From contig NC_070572.1 of the NCBI RefSeq assembly GCF_026914185.1, positions 2,294,001 through 2,358,000 of the forward strand: a DNA stretch of 64,000 nt, in the 5' to 3' direction. Below the pieces are notes generated by a model. The model worked only from the letters and a program-made list of their open reading frames with translations. It did no database searches and was not told where the DNA came from. This stretch comes from Puccinia triticina (Eukaryota; Basidiomycota; Pucciniomycetes; Pucciniales; Pucciniaceae). Positions within the stretch are counted from its first letter, which is position 1. Each line of letters opens with the position of its first letter. The translations under genes and the position numbers were made by a program. Of this stretch, positions 34,902 to 45,855 are shown one piece after another.

Positions 34902-35491
34902 ATGATTTTCGGAAGCCTCTTCTGCCAGTTCGGATTGCCACTGCTGGTATTGATAGTCCTGAGCGCCACCCAAACCAGTTCATTTCCCCAATTCCTTACC
35001 GTAAGCGCACTCACCCACTCGATTCACCAGACAAAGACACTAGAATCTAACACAAAAACTTTTCTTGCATCTTTGTTTTTCTTCTTCCTTAGAGCGATCC
35101 ATACGGCGGAGGCTTCAACGGCGGCGGTCTGGGCGGGGGTGGATACCGCGGAGGAATTGGTGGAGGTGGCCTTGGAGGCTTTGGGGGTGGCTTGGGTGGC
35201 CTGGGCGGGGGCGGTTTGGGCGGCTTGGGCGGGGCCGGCTTGGGCGGCTTGGGCGGGGCCGGCCTAGGTCTGGGCTTTGGTGGCGGTTTAGGAGGAGTGA
35301 GTGCTGACCTTTCTTTTGATTACATTTCCAAGAGACTAACTGCCCCTTTTAATCTCCAGGGCTTTGGCAACCGTGGATATGGATATTACTCGGATGCTTC
35401 TTTCAATCGTTTCCCGCTGAGGTCCAGCACACTCTACTGGAACTCCCTACTCTCACTGGCGGCGACAGGAATACTCACGCTGCTTTGTTGA
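34902..35491 (+). CDS. secreted glycine-rich protein
   Basis: Three exons join in phase to 144 residues: 34902-35000, 35093-35296, 35360-35491 (introns 92 and 63 nt, both GT-AG). Residues 1-27 are a clear signal peptide with hydrophobic core FGLPLLVLIVLS. Exon 2 encodes about 65 residues that are mostly Gly with Leu, Ala and Phe in GGLGGAGLGGLGG repeats. Exon 3 gives an aromatic stretch (GNRGYGYYSDASFN) and a hydrophobic C-terminus (NSLLSLAATGILTLLC) that could serve for GPI attachment or membrane anchoring. Glycine-rich secreted proteins in fungi are usually cell-wall or surface proteins, and in rusts some are made during infection; neither role can be read here. No cysteines lie in the mature part apart from the last residue. 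A TATA box stands 205 bp upstream. Confidence 0.8.
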
Positions 35492-36181
35492 TTGTTACAT
35501 TCTGGATTGATTTTAAAATTGGGCTTTCTGTTTTCTGTTGATATACACTTTCACTTTGTCTTTGCGTTCTTAATATAATTTTTTCTTGGTTTTTCACAAA
35601 AATGCTCTACAAATTTATGGAAAAACAGAACTATTTGCCTACATGTCTATTGAAAACCTTTGACAGAAATTTTTTACAAGGGGACCAAACACCCCAAACA
35701 ATAAATTTGTTCACAATTGCTGAAGAGGGTTTGTCAATAGCAAGTTTGTTATCCCAAGGATTGGCATTGAATTTGAAGCCAATGAGCATAGCTCTTCCCT
35801 CTCTTTGAGGCCTTATGGTGTGTTGAGGCACTTCCTCAATGCACTTGAGACTGACAGCCAAATCCCACTCTGCAATAGCACTGGAACCCGTGGGGGTACC
35901 TGGCAGCTTCAATGTATCCCTTCCCCTGCCCGGAGGGCATACCCAACCTGCGTGTCCCAAATTTAGACATCCTGGACAGATACCCGTTGGTACGGGGCTA
36001 CCCGTCTAGCTTGACGGGGCACGGGTACCTCCCGTCTAGATGGGCACATACCTGCCATCCTGTACGGTTTACCTGCAAAATGGCTTGATTTAGACAGCCT
36101 GGACGGGTATGCCCGCAAACAGGCCTCCAGACTCCATACATATATAAAAAACTCTACAGTTTGTTGGAATCCCTGTAGGTG
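35492..36181. other. 3' flank, then palindromic word stretch
   Basis: The 3' untranslated region of the glycine-rich gene comes first. From about 35960 to 36110 there are words such as GACGGGTA/TACCCGTC and TCCTGGACAG, similar in kind to the GGTACCCG elements. No gene is supported. Confidence 0.4.
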
Positions 36182-36397
36182 CACTGCCAGCATATTTGTC
36201 TGGGATGAATTCATCCCAGTTTAACTGGGATGCACTCAACCAATTTAAAATGGGTTGATCTCATCCAATGAAATATAAAACCAAGGGGGGTACCTTATAT
36301 TTATATTCCATCAGTTGAGATCAACCAAGTTTAAATTGGTTGAGTGCATCCCAGTTTAACTGGGATAAACTCAACCCAGCCAATTATGCTGGCAGTG
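36182..36397. mobile_element. 216-bp foldback element, CACTGCCAGCATA ends
   Basis: Ends CACTGCCAGCATA and complement; the arms of about 85 bp match through CCCAGTTTAACTGGGAT and ACTCAACCAATTTAAA. The loop is about 45 bp. The CA...TG termini fit hAT-type MITEs, but the target-site duplication is unclear. Confidence 0.65.
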
Positions 36398-38621
36398 GTG
36401 TTGGACTGTCCCTGTCCATCTCTAGTTCCACGCACTGAGACATGTAAATATGGAAGATATTGAAGTTGTTCCAAATTCAACATCCAAATGTCATCCTATC
36501 AGTACCAGCACCCCTGATTTAACATCACCAAGGCCAGCAACAAAGAGTTTATGGGTTTGGAGTCACTTTGAGATCTTTGAACAATCCAAGGTTCAGTGTC
36601 AATCTCTGGAGAAGAAGAAAGGTGGAGATCCCTGCAACTTGAGAGCCTATTGAGATCTGTTGTTTGGTACGCCCGTGGTACTTTCAGATGATGATCAGAG
36701 GGCAGGATTGCCTTAATGTTTTGATCAGAGCCTTACAGGTAGGAAAAGTCTTGCAAGTGTGAGATTTCTTGCAATAAGCTACAGACAAACCAAAGATGAT
36801 TCTTGCTATTGAAGACTCCAATCAAGGTTGCAGTTTATTGAGTGTATTTGTTCCTGGAGGCCACAAGGGTGTGATCATAATCCACAAATGGAGCCTGCTG
36901 GGTATTTGGAGATTCCACACTCCAAAAAGCCGGTGCCCCCCAAAAAAATGTTGAACCAAATTTTGGCCCCTCACATTCAGGACTGTAAAAAAAGTGTGAC
37001 AGCGGATTGCCTTTTGCAACTGTATGGTTGTCAGTGCCACTTTTGAAAAAGTGCGCGCCAGCTGGCACCTCCAAACCAACAGAAGCACTTTTGGATGGGG
37101 GCACCAAGGGGTGCGGGGGCATGAAGTCTTTTTTTTGGTAAAATCATACAATTTCAAGTAGATCAACACTGGTGTGGTCTTTGGGGTCCCAGTTTGAATC
37201 CTCATTGGGTTTGGTATTGGTTGTATCAACATCAATGACCTGGTTGTCCTAGTTCAGACTGATATTCTTGAAAATAATTCTCTAGAATTGTAAATGGTAG
37301 ATTACAGCTAATAAGAGCTTTGACAACCCACTTGAGGGCCACTTGTGAAGTATCTGCGTCTCATCATTTGATAATGGAAGGAAGTAGTATTCTACTGATT
37401 GGCTGCACTTGCTATTGGAGGGGATCAAAACAGATATCTGGCCATTGTTGTCATTGGAGCAACACTGAAACAGATACTGTATCTGCAATGTATTGGCATG
37501 TATCTTTTCATGTATCTGTATCCCAATGAAGATTATTTTCTGACCTATTTGAATATAGGGCTCATGCAATCCAAAAAAAATGTTTTTTAGCTGTGCAAGT
37601 TGGTAGAAAACCCCGTGATACTTTCTGTGTATAGTATTGGTTTCAGCATTGATTGGAGGATTTGGCAGCAAAACTTTTACTTCTCAACTCTTTCTCTTCA
37701 ACCTTGAAATCATTTTTTAAAAAAGCATATCTGTCTTTGGCAGGAAGATTTTGAGAAGTAATAGTATCCTTAATGTGCACAAATAGATTAAGGTGTGATT
37801 TTGTTTGGTTGGAGATTTTGTTACAATATGTGCAATTGGCTATTTGTACTCTTGACTTTTTTCAGAGATTGGTCATCTGGAAGCCAGCCCATTTTGGTCC
37901 ATGGGAGACTGTTGGCTTCAACCAATCAGGTGCAGCAGGCAAGTTTCTAGTTAGCAGCATATTAAAGCAGATTTGGGACTTCAAATCAATGAATGAGGCC
38001 AAGGTGGAAGGCCACCTAGCTTCCTAAGAGTCAAGTGAGAAGCACCCTCCACAAGCCTTGGCGAACTTATATTCTCAGGGCCATTGGTGATTCAAACTCC
38101 ATCATTTATGGCCCTGGGACTTGTTTCAATTGGTTTTTAATGTCATCCTTTCCCAGCTCCTTACAAACTTGTATTCCTGAGGGCGCGCGGACCCCTTTTT
38201 CAGGAAATAGTGCGCGCCTAGGTGCGCGGGTGCGGGGCGGGCGCACCTAGGCGCGCCATGAGGGCTGGCGCCGACAGCCATAAATGGGGCCCACCGCTTG
38301 GTTGGCGGTGCCGCGGGCTTTGGTAAGCTCGGGCCGCAGCGGTGATCGCTTCGGGCTGCCCGGCTCTGGTGAGACTCCCAACTAGGGTTGTAGGGGCCAC
38401 GGGGCCAAGCAATCGGGGGGAGCAGCCGCCGAATGGCCCATGACACGCCCGGGCCGACCCAAGTACCTCTGATCGGACGGATTCACACCAAAGGTAAATA
38501 ATCCATCACCTCGAACGAATCACCCGCCCATCCGAGCCGCCTACTCACTCCCTCGCCCACTGTGTGAGCTCCCGACTGACACCCGTGTACCTTACGTCTT
38601 TTTCCGCTCAAGGTAGGCGTC
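36398..38621. other. no gene; repeat-like, then GC-rich stretch before RPL24
   Basis: Between 36400 and 38150 only short frames occur; GAAAAAGTGCGCGCCA at about 37045 recurs near 2305. From 38180 to 38450 the sequence turns GC-rich with a strong palindrome (GGCGCACCTAGGCGCGCC area at 38238-38260). The RPL24 promoter must lie after about 38460, where CT-rich tracts appear. Confidence 0.4.
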
Positions 38622-39383
38622 ATGAAGGTCGAAACATGCTCTTTCTCCGGATACAAGATTTACCCATCAAAAGTTTGCCTGCTCTCACTCCTCCCTCGTC
38701 CGACTTGGAAAGAATCACTTATTCCTCCGACCTGTTGCTCTGCTTTTACCACCTAGGGTAAACTCTATGTCCAAAAAGACTCGAAAGTTTACCGTTTTAT
38801 TCGGTCTAAGGAGGAAAGCCTTCACCTTCACCGCAAGAACCCCCGAAAGCTATCATGGACCGTTGTCTTCCGAAGAGTCCGACGCAAGGTCAGCCGACTT
38901 CCGCACACTTCTCCACATTTCAACCATCTGACCAGATCTGTCCCCTTGACTCTCCCGCTTCTCTCCAGGGTGTGACTGAGGAAGTGGCCAAGAAGAGGTC
39001 CAAGAAGTCCATCAAAGCTCAGCGAGGAATCGTTGGTGCCGATCTTGCTACCATTCTTGCCCGACGAAACCAAAAGCCTGAGGTAAGCTCGCTTCCAAAC
39101 CCACAGAAATCATTTTCCTCTCATCTGAGGTAATCCTATCCTTCACATCTCAGGTCCGAACTGCCCAAAGGGAAGAGGCTATCCGAAAAGCCAAGGAAGA
39201 GAAAAAGAAGAAAGCGGAGGCTGCCAAGAAATCGGTCAGTATCTTATCACGCTCCTCTGCTGCCTGGTTTTCTGACTTGAACAACTTGTTATCTTTCAGG
39301 CCGTCAAAGCCCCCATGGGCAAATCAACTGCTCCCAAGGTATCTAAACAACAAGCCAAAGGAGCCAAGCCTGCCAACCGATGA
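38622..39383 (+). CDS. RPL24: 60S ribosomal protein L24 (eL24)
   Basis: Five exons join in phase to 153 residues: 38622-38672, 38757-38888, 38969-39082, 39154-39234, 39300-39383; introns are 65-84 nt. The protein starts MKVETCSFSGYKIYPSKGKL and continues with LHRKNPRKLSWTVVFRR, GVTEEVAKKRSKKSIKAQRG and RRNQKPEVRTAQREEAIRKAK, the whole eL24 pattern, ending in a Lys/Ala-rich tail. eL24 is part of the large cytosolic ribosomal subunit and lies at the interface with the 40S subunit. The eukaryotic first cysteine of the zinc-like motif is kept (Cys6). Several small introns near the 5' end are usual for basidiomycete ribosomal protein genes. Pyrimidine-rich tracts (38525-38560) precede the start. 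Confidence 0.95.
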
Positions 39384-40975
39384 AATGTTATTCCCCCCTT
39401 CCCCTAACTTGAAATCCATTCTACACACAAGCGGTACTATGTGAGGTGGCCGGCTGACGCCTAGAGACGCCTGGTCTCCACGGGAGCCTGAAGTCGATCG
39501 GCAGTCTCACAGTCAGCAGAGAATCTGCCGAGCTACGTAGGGCGGTCACGTCCGCAGGCAGCACTTATCCGGTAGCCCACGCTAGAGTAGCGTGCCACCC
39601 GAATAGCTCCAGCCGAGTGGTCCCCAGACCCACCAGAGGGCCGCCACAGAGCAGCGGCCTTCTTGAGAAGGCCTTCGTGGCGAACAGGATATGTATGTGA
39701 CCTGAAGTGGTACAAGGGGCAGCAAAGTTGACTTGAGTCCCTCGTACCCAGTTTGGTAGAGAGGCGCGGACGGCGTGTGCAACCCCACTACCCCTAGTAG
39801 AGGGACTTGCGAGGCGAACTTAGTCAGTCCTCCCTTCTGAGTTGGCAGGCTGGCTCCCCTCGCGCGAAGCGCGAGCCTCCGAAGGAGGGACTTGGGAGTA
39901 AGCGGGGAAATTTGGCGTGAGCGCTGAGGACCACCTCCAACCATTTGGCTGGTGTCAAACTTCAACACCACACTAAATTTGCCTCCTGTGGGCCAATCAG
40001 GCCGCCCTGGTGCCAGATTGAAGGCCTGCATCTCGCCTTCAATCCTACATAGATCACATGTCTTTAACTCAAACGGTCTTGAAGTTACAAAGCTTGTAAC
40101 ATCATCTTACCAAGATTCTTGGATTGTCCGTACATTTGTACATGCGAGGCAAGTACATAAGAGCTAAGTACACATGCCAAAGTGTACAGTTATGGTGGCT
40201 TCTGTACTATGTTTTTGTCACGGTACAGGTAGGATACAGCAAGTTTATTGGATAGTGGAGTGTACAGGAGTGAAAAAAAACAAGAGTTTGACTTTTGGAA
40301 AACAGCTCATTGTGTTTTTTGAAAGGATGTCTAGCACTGCTCTGGGGAGATGGATAGATGATGGATGGATGGATGGCTGCGCAAGCAGCCAGGCTACAAG
40401 GCCGTGCTACTCATGACCCCGTATGTTGCGTGAAAAATGTGTAGGCATTGATTTAGTGGAATTTGGGTGCTGGCCAGGACTACGGTCTGTCAGCTCTCAC
40501 GCCAGAATTTGCCGCTTGGGGGCAAGCCTTTCTGTGAGACAGAGACCCTGCGGGGCTCTCCTCCAGAGAGGCTCGGTTAAGCTTGCTTGCAAGGACCCCA
40601 GAAGGGGTCTTTCAAGCCGCCTTATGTAGGCTCCAGCCAAACTTTAAAAAAAGATACGTGTACACAATGAGTTATTTGAATTTATCTATTCTGCCATCAT
40701 CACTTTTGCTTTTTAAACCCCTGTACAGGATTAATATGGGTTTAAAGGTGTCACTACACATATTTTTGTTGATGCATTGATCCAGGGTAGCTGTAGGTAG
40801 GGGCTGTAAAGTTTGGATACGTACATAAGGCGGCTTGAAAGACCCCTTCCAGGGTCCTGACTTGCGCAAAGTCAGCTTTGTGGCCTGAGAGCAGAAAATC
40901 ATTTCACCCCAGAAACTCAGAAAACCGTAATTTGTTTTTCAACATGGATAATGGCCTGCATCTTGCCATCATCAT
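39384..40975. other. no gene; dispersed repeat sequence
   Basis: The 3' flank of RPL24 is followed from about 39430 by GC-rich repeat-like text, including a small palindrome CGCGCGAAGCGCG at about 39860. TAAGCTTGCTTGCAAGGACC at about 40578 resembles pieces at 50910, 53500 and 63170. ATGGATGGATGG lies at 40360. No coding frame stands out. Confidence 0.4.
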
Positions 40976-41118
40976 ATATGGTGTTCAAAATTCCATCTCA
41001 CTGTTTACATAAAATCATATTTGGCAGGGAGATGTCAGTGCTTAAAGTGACATCTCCCAGCCAAAATTACAGTTTATGATTTTATGTAAAAAAATCTGAT
41101 GCAATTTTGAACACCATA
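40976..41118. mobile_element. 143-bp TA-flanked foldback MITE
   Basis: Ends TATGGTGTTCAAAATT and complement, arms of about 60 bp that include TGACATCTCCCAGCCAAAAT and TTTACATAAAATCAT. Ends of the form TA...TA fit mariner-type (TA target) MITEs. A half copy lies at 33515-33592. Confidence 0.7.
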
Positions 41119-41282
41119 ATAGTCTATTCAAATTGTTAATTTTGAACTCAAAAGTTATCTTATCTATTTTTAAGTTGCTGTTTTTGGGGCTCCCTTGTTG
41201 ACCATCATAATCAAACTGCATGATCTGTTGTAAAAAAACCAAATTAAATTTCTTGTACCTTTTCTCCTTCTTTTCCAACCAG

Positions 41283-42381
41283 CACCAGGGGAGATATGTT
41301 CCCACTCCCCAGGGAGTGCCAGAGCTGAATTTTATGTGAGTTTTGGACGGATGTGAGCCTGATGTGGATTAGTAACCCATCCCCAAAATAGTAAATTGGA
41401 TGGAGAAGTTAGTGAAAAGTCAGTCACAATTGATTTGGAAGTCAACACAATGTTGTGTAGAATTCTTTTGTTTTCTATGTACAAATGTAGGAAGAAATAT
41501 GATGAAATGATATTTCACCAAAGTCCAACTCATCAATTGCTCCTGTTTACTGATTTTTAAGGATAGCAAAGCAAAATTCCCATTCTCAAAAGTAATTCCT
41601 CCAAAAAAATGGGTCTCTTGTAATTCACATTATATGCCCTGATGTACAAAATTAAACTAAAAGTTGACTTGGTATTATTGGGTTTAGATTTTTGGAATGT
41701 GGTAATGTTGCAGTCATTGAAATTGAAACCCATCTTCTTGGAAATGTGGGAATTAATTTGAATTTGGCTGATAAAAATGACAAAAAACTGTTTTAATAGG
41801 GTGAAAGTCTGAGTTAAGTCAAGGTTGGATTGTGGTGCCAATTCACTTTGGCCATATATCCTGTCCTCCTCATGAAAATGATCTAGTGAATTTTGTATTT
41901 TTTTGCTTTTCAAAATTCACATGTGCACATGCAAGTTAACCTTTTTGCACTTTGCTAATAGTCACCCTGATGTACGCGCGTACATTGAGGTGGAAATATC
42001 ACAGGATGGGCCTTTCACAGCCACATGAAAAGTAAAAAATTTGTTTTGAGACACCAATTGTCCCCCTGATGTACGCGAGTACATGAGGGGGAAAAAATCA
42101 CAGGCTGGGCCTTTCACATCTCCATGGAAAGGACACACTGGTCATGGAGCCAAGAAAGGACTATATTCTGGATGAGTTCTGGATGAATTATAGATGAGTT
42201 CTGGATGGTTTTTTTGGCAAGTTGTGGTTTATTTCAGGATGATTTCCAACTGATTTCCACGCTGACTTCCAGTCTTGCTCATACCTATTCAATATTGCTT
42301 TACCAAAGGCCTCCAGCACAGTTATGGAAAAAAGTTACGGTAAGGCACTCCCTGGGGAGTGGGAACATATCTCCCCTGGTG
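41283..42381. mobile_element. CACCAGGGG element, copy 2
   Basis: Inverted ends of about 40 bp: CACCAGGGGAGATATGTT then CCCACTCCC-GGGAGTG. The 1099-bp length and the order of interior motifs (GATGTGGATTAG, two GTACGCG-GTAC sites, GGATGAGTTCTGGATG runs) match copy 1 at 30345-31430. It cuts into the copia LTR on its right side. Confidence 0.65.
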
Positions 42382-42811
42382 CAACCTTAACTAAAGAAAC
42401 CAATAGCACAAAGTACAATTAGGGATTTCATTGTACAAGAAGAGAAGTTTTACTGGATTTTCTTTTGTCACCAGAAAATCAGGTTTACACAGTACCAAAA
42501 AGCTACATATCACCCAAAATGCCCATCAGGACAATGATGGATTCCATCTGTTTGGATAGTCACCTGAGTGTGATACTTTTCTTAAATCTAATTTTAAGAG
42601 GTGATTTGAGTTATTTACCCATGCTGTCAGCCCCGCGACCCAAGTCTCTCTACTGGAGTGTTGCCCCCGCAACATCTCCAGAGAGGCTGCTTAAGGTTGT
42701 CAAAAGACTGAGACCAATGTTCAATGCATAAGCTCTCAGCCTAAGATGAGGATGATACCACAACTTGGACAGTCTTGGAGTGCTTAGCGGTAGCCCCTCT
42801 GGGCTACAACA
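42382..42811 (-). mobile_element. Ty1/copia 3' LTR (partial)
   Basis: On the minus strand a polypurine tract (AAGAGGGGGGG, 42822-42812) is followed directly by TGTTGTAGCCCAGAGGGG, the expected start of a 3' LTR. The LTR runs down to the CACCAGGGG element at 42381, which probably truncates it. Confidence 0.6.
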
Positions 42812-42936
42812 CCCCCCCCTCTTGCCGTAGACCTAGTATGCCAAAAATAGAAAAAATGAAACACAACAAAATAAACAAAAGGAAATGTAAAAGACACACA
42901 AGAGGGAAAAATGGACAGATTTTCTTTATCAATCCA

Positions 42937-44310
42937 TCATTCTCTCAGTGATACAAAAATACCAGGTGGCATGCATTTTGTAAATATATCCGCAAGCTGG
43001 TGTTTTGTGCATACCCACTCACCCTTTTTTTGAAAGAGTACTTTGTTAGTAATGTAAAAATCTTTATCAGTGTGACACATCCTCTTGTTTGATGCATTGT
43101 CAGTGGTGACTTTAATAGCTGATTGGTTATCACAGAAGAGATAACCTACAAAATCCTTCCTCAAGACATCTTGTAGGAGGTGCTATACCAATAGAGGTTG
43201 CCTAGTCGCCATCCCCAGCAACATGTACTTGGCTTGACATTTCAAGGATGCCACTGATTGTTGAGGGTGCAATACCAATAGAACAGGGCAGTGTAGGAAG
43301 GTGATCAAAATACCACATGATGAGCATGAGAACTCTCCACCCCACAAAGCATCTGCAAAAGACTTTGAAGGCTTGTTGTCAGTACTCACCAACAAAGACA
43401 ATTGGATATCACTGTGTCCCACAGCATAGATAACCAGGTGTTTAATCCAATGGTTAAACCTGGTTTAGCTGCAAAACACCCCAGGAATTTCATGGCGTAA
43501 CAGATATTGGGCTGCATTCCCACCGCCAGGTAGCTGAGGGACCCAATGACGGACAGTCACAGGTAGTTTCCTGAGTCTGCTGTCACTCCATCTTCATCCA
43601 TGGTTGTGTTGAAACCTCCTGGAAGCAGTGTTGCTGCTATCGCAGTGCTGTCCCAGTGATCTTCCAGACTCCCCTCCACAAACTCTTTTTGAAACAGTCG
43701 GAAACCACCACCCAATCAAACAATATTAAGACCCACAATTGAGTCAATTCCCTGAGAACATTTAATCTTGAGTTCCAATTTCTTGAGGAGATCTGGCAGT
43801 GTACTGGAGGCTGTTCCAACGCTCTTGTCTACATGTAGCCATACTAAACCTGCCTCCTCTGGGTGGTGAAGTCTATACAGGCTATTTTTGTATTGGGATG
43901 GAGAGTAGCCAAATTTGTTGGGTAAATTTTAAGGTGTAGCCACCAGCACTGTACCACCTGCCTTTTGCAGAATCAGTGCATGTCCAGGAGGGGCTTTCAT
44001 AACTTCTGGAGGTTTGGCCCATACCTTCTTGTCAATGGGTGAGTTGAGATATTCCACCACAAAATTGAAACTCTGGACTGCCCATCTGTATGCTGCCACC
44101 ACTACCAGAAAAAAAAAATAGGGACACAAAAGTTGCCGTGGGTAAAAATGTGGTGTTGAAATCTTTGCCTTCAACCTGGGTGAAACCCTTCACTACATAT
44201 TGTGCCTTGAACCTCAAACCAGACCCATCCACCCCAGTTTTTGTAGCAAACACCCAGCATCTCCCCAGTGCCTTCTTTTCTTCAGGTTTCAATTTGAGGA
44301 TCCAAATTCT
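42937..44310 (-). mobile_element. Ty1/copia pol remnant (RT and RNase H)
   Basis: Minus-strand fragments in several frames match copia polymerase in order. At 44292-44120 the reverse transcriptase start reads LRFKAQYVVKGFTQVEGKDF; at 44060-43950, VVEYLNSPIDKKVWAKPPE matches the region after the first RT Asp. From 43400 to 42940 the RNase H part appears: KCQAKYMLLG in place of STEAEYMA, then LFCDNQSAIKVTTDN and CHTDKDFYITNKVLFQKK. Polypurine tract and 3' LTR follow at 42822-42382. Frameshifts and changed catalytic surroundings show a dead element. Gag, protease and integrase are not seen; the 5' part is missing where the hAT gene begins. Confidence 0.8.
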
Positions 44311-44669
44311 TGGAACATTGCCTCATCAATATTGTCAAGCCAATGAATGATAAGTTCAAAAAGTACTGGAATCCAGCAAATGAACTTGCAGCTATCAGAC
44401 TTGTTCTAGACCCTTGATATATGATTTGCTATCTCTGCCACAGTCTTCAGAATAAATCCATTTTGCTATCTGCCATTGACAATTCTTTGGGGAAGGTTAA
44501 TTCAGCCATCCTATAACTCTGGAACCAATTTGTTCCTCAATCATTTGTCTCCAAGCCAGCCACTCCAGCCATCTCAACTACCAAGGTTAAGAATATTGAC
44601 AAAGATCTCTCAGGTCTCAACAAATACATATCTGGTAGCATGTCTGGATCTCAATTCAATGCTCCTGAG

Positions 44670-45763
44670 CAGGGCATAGCACGGTAGTATTCAACACGTT
44701 TTTTGGGCCCCACAAATACCGATTTGTCAAATATTCGAGTATTTGGAGATATTCAACGGAAAAACTTCCAAAATACATTAAAAACACCAAAAAATTACAT
44801 TTTTGGTGTTTTTGACTTATTTTGGCCCATTTCTGGGCCATATAATTTTGAGGGGGTCATCCATCAAATTTATAATGGTGCCAAAGGCGCTTATAATATT
44901 GCCAGAGGCATATCTCATAATGGCGGACGCACTATTCAGAGTGCCGGACGCACTTTTGATAGTGCCGGATGCACTTTTCATAGTGGCGGACACACTTTTC
45001 ATAGTGGCGGAAGCACTTTTCATAGTGGTAGACGCACTTTTGATAGTGGCGGACTCACTCTTCAGAGTGCTGGACACACTTTTGATAGTCCCGGACGCAC
45101 TTTTGATAGTGCTGGATGCACTTTTGATAGTGCTGGATGCACTTTTGATAGTGCTGGATGCACTTTTGATAGTGCTGGACGCACTTTTGATAGTGCTGGA
45201 CGCACTCTTCATAGTGGCAGACGCACTTTTCATAGTGGCGGACGCACTTTTCATAGTGGCAGACGCACTTTTCATAGTGGCGGACACACTTTTGATAGTG
45301 GCGGACTCACTATTCAGACTGCCGGACGCACTTTTGATAGTGCCGGACGCACTCTTCATAGTGGTGGACGCACTTTTCACAGTGACGGACGCAATTTTGA
45401 TAGTGGCGGACTCACTATTCAGAGTGCTGGACACACTTTTGATAGTGGCGGACGCACTTTTCAAAGTGGCAGACGCACTTTGCATAGTGGCAGACGCACC
45501 TTTTGTAGTGGCGGATGCACTTTTCAAAGTGCCAGAGGCAGATTTTTTTTGTGTTGCACCAAAGCGGCTGGTATAGGGCCTGTGCAAACTCATCTGGGGC
45601 CTTTGGGCCCCAAAGAAGATTGCATTGGCCCTCTACGCGCCCCTTTGAGCCATTATTCAATTTTTTCAAATATTTGAGCTTAAATTTGCCCAGGCATTAT
45701 TTGACTTGAATCAAATTTGAATATGAATACTTGAATTGATTTGATTCGATGTGCTATTCCCTG
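44670..45763. mobile_element. non-autonomous hAT element, CAGGG ends, perfect 8-bp TSD
   Basis: The element runs from CAGGGCATAGCAC (44670) to GTGCTATTCCCTG (45763). CTCCTGAG occurs on both sides (44662-44669, 45764-45771), a perfect 8-bp duplication, and removing one copy restores the transposase frame. CAGGG ends and 8-bp targets are hallmarks of hAT. The interior is a 21-bp tandem array. Confidence 0.88.
44890..45540. repeat. 21-bp tandem array, about 30 copies
   Basis: The unit is about AGTGGCGGACGCACTTTTGAT with variants (ACTCACTATTCA, GGATGCACTTTTCA). GCACTTTTGATAGTGC within it can form a small hairpin. The 21-bp period keeps frames open on both strands (a heptapeptide SGGRTFD pattern of 324 codons on plus), which I take as a by-product. 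Confidence 0.85.
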
Positions 45764-45855
45764 CTCCTGAGGCCAAATTTGATTTGTATTTGGAAGCACA
45801 AAATATCATCTGCAAACCCCATAACAACCAGCAGTTCAAGATTCTTAGGTGGTGG

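Noticed and set aside
38180..38450. GC-rich stretch as a possible rRNA or CpG-island promoter
   Set aside because: No rRNA signature is recognisable, and a GC-rich repeat with palindromes explains it as well; the RPL24 promoter probably lies nearer the gene.
44703..45677. 324-codon plus-strand ORF of heptapeptide repeats, with a 258-codon minus ORF opposite
   Set aside because: The 21-bp period is a multiple of three, so frames stay open by default on both strands; the array lies inside a transposon with a clear target-site duplication and has no start context or neighbours.
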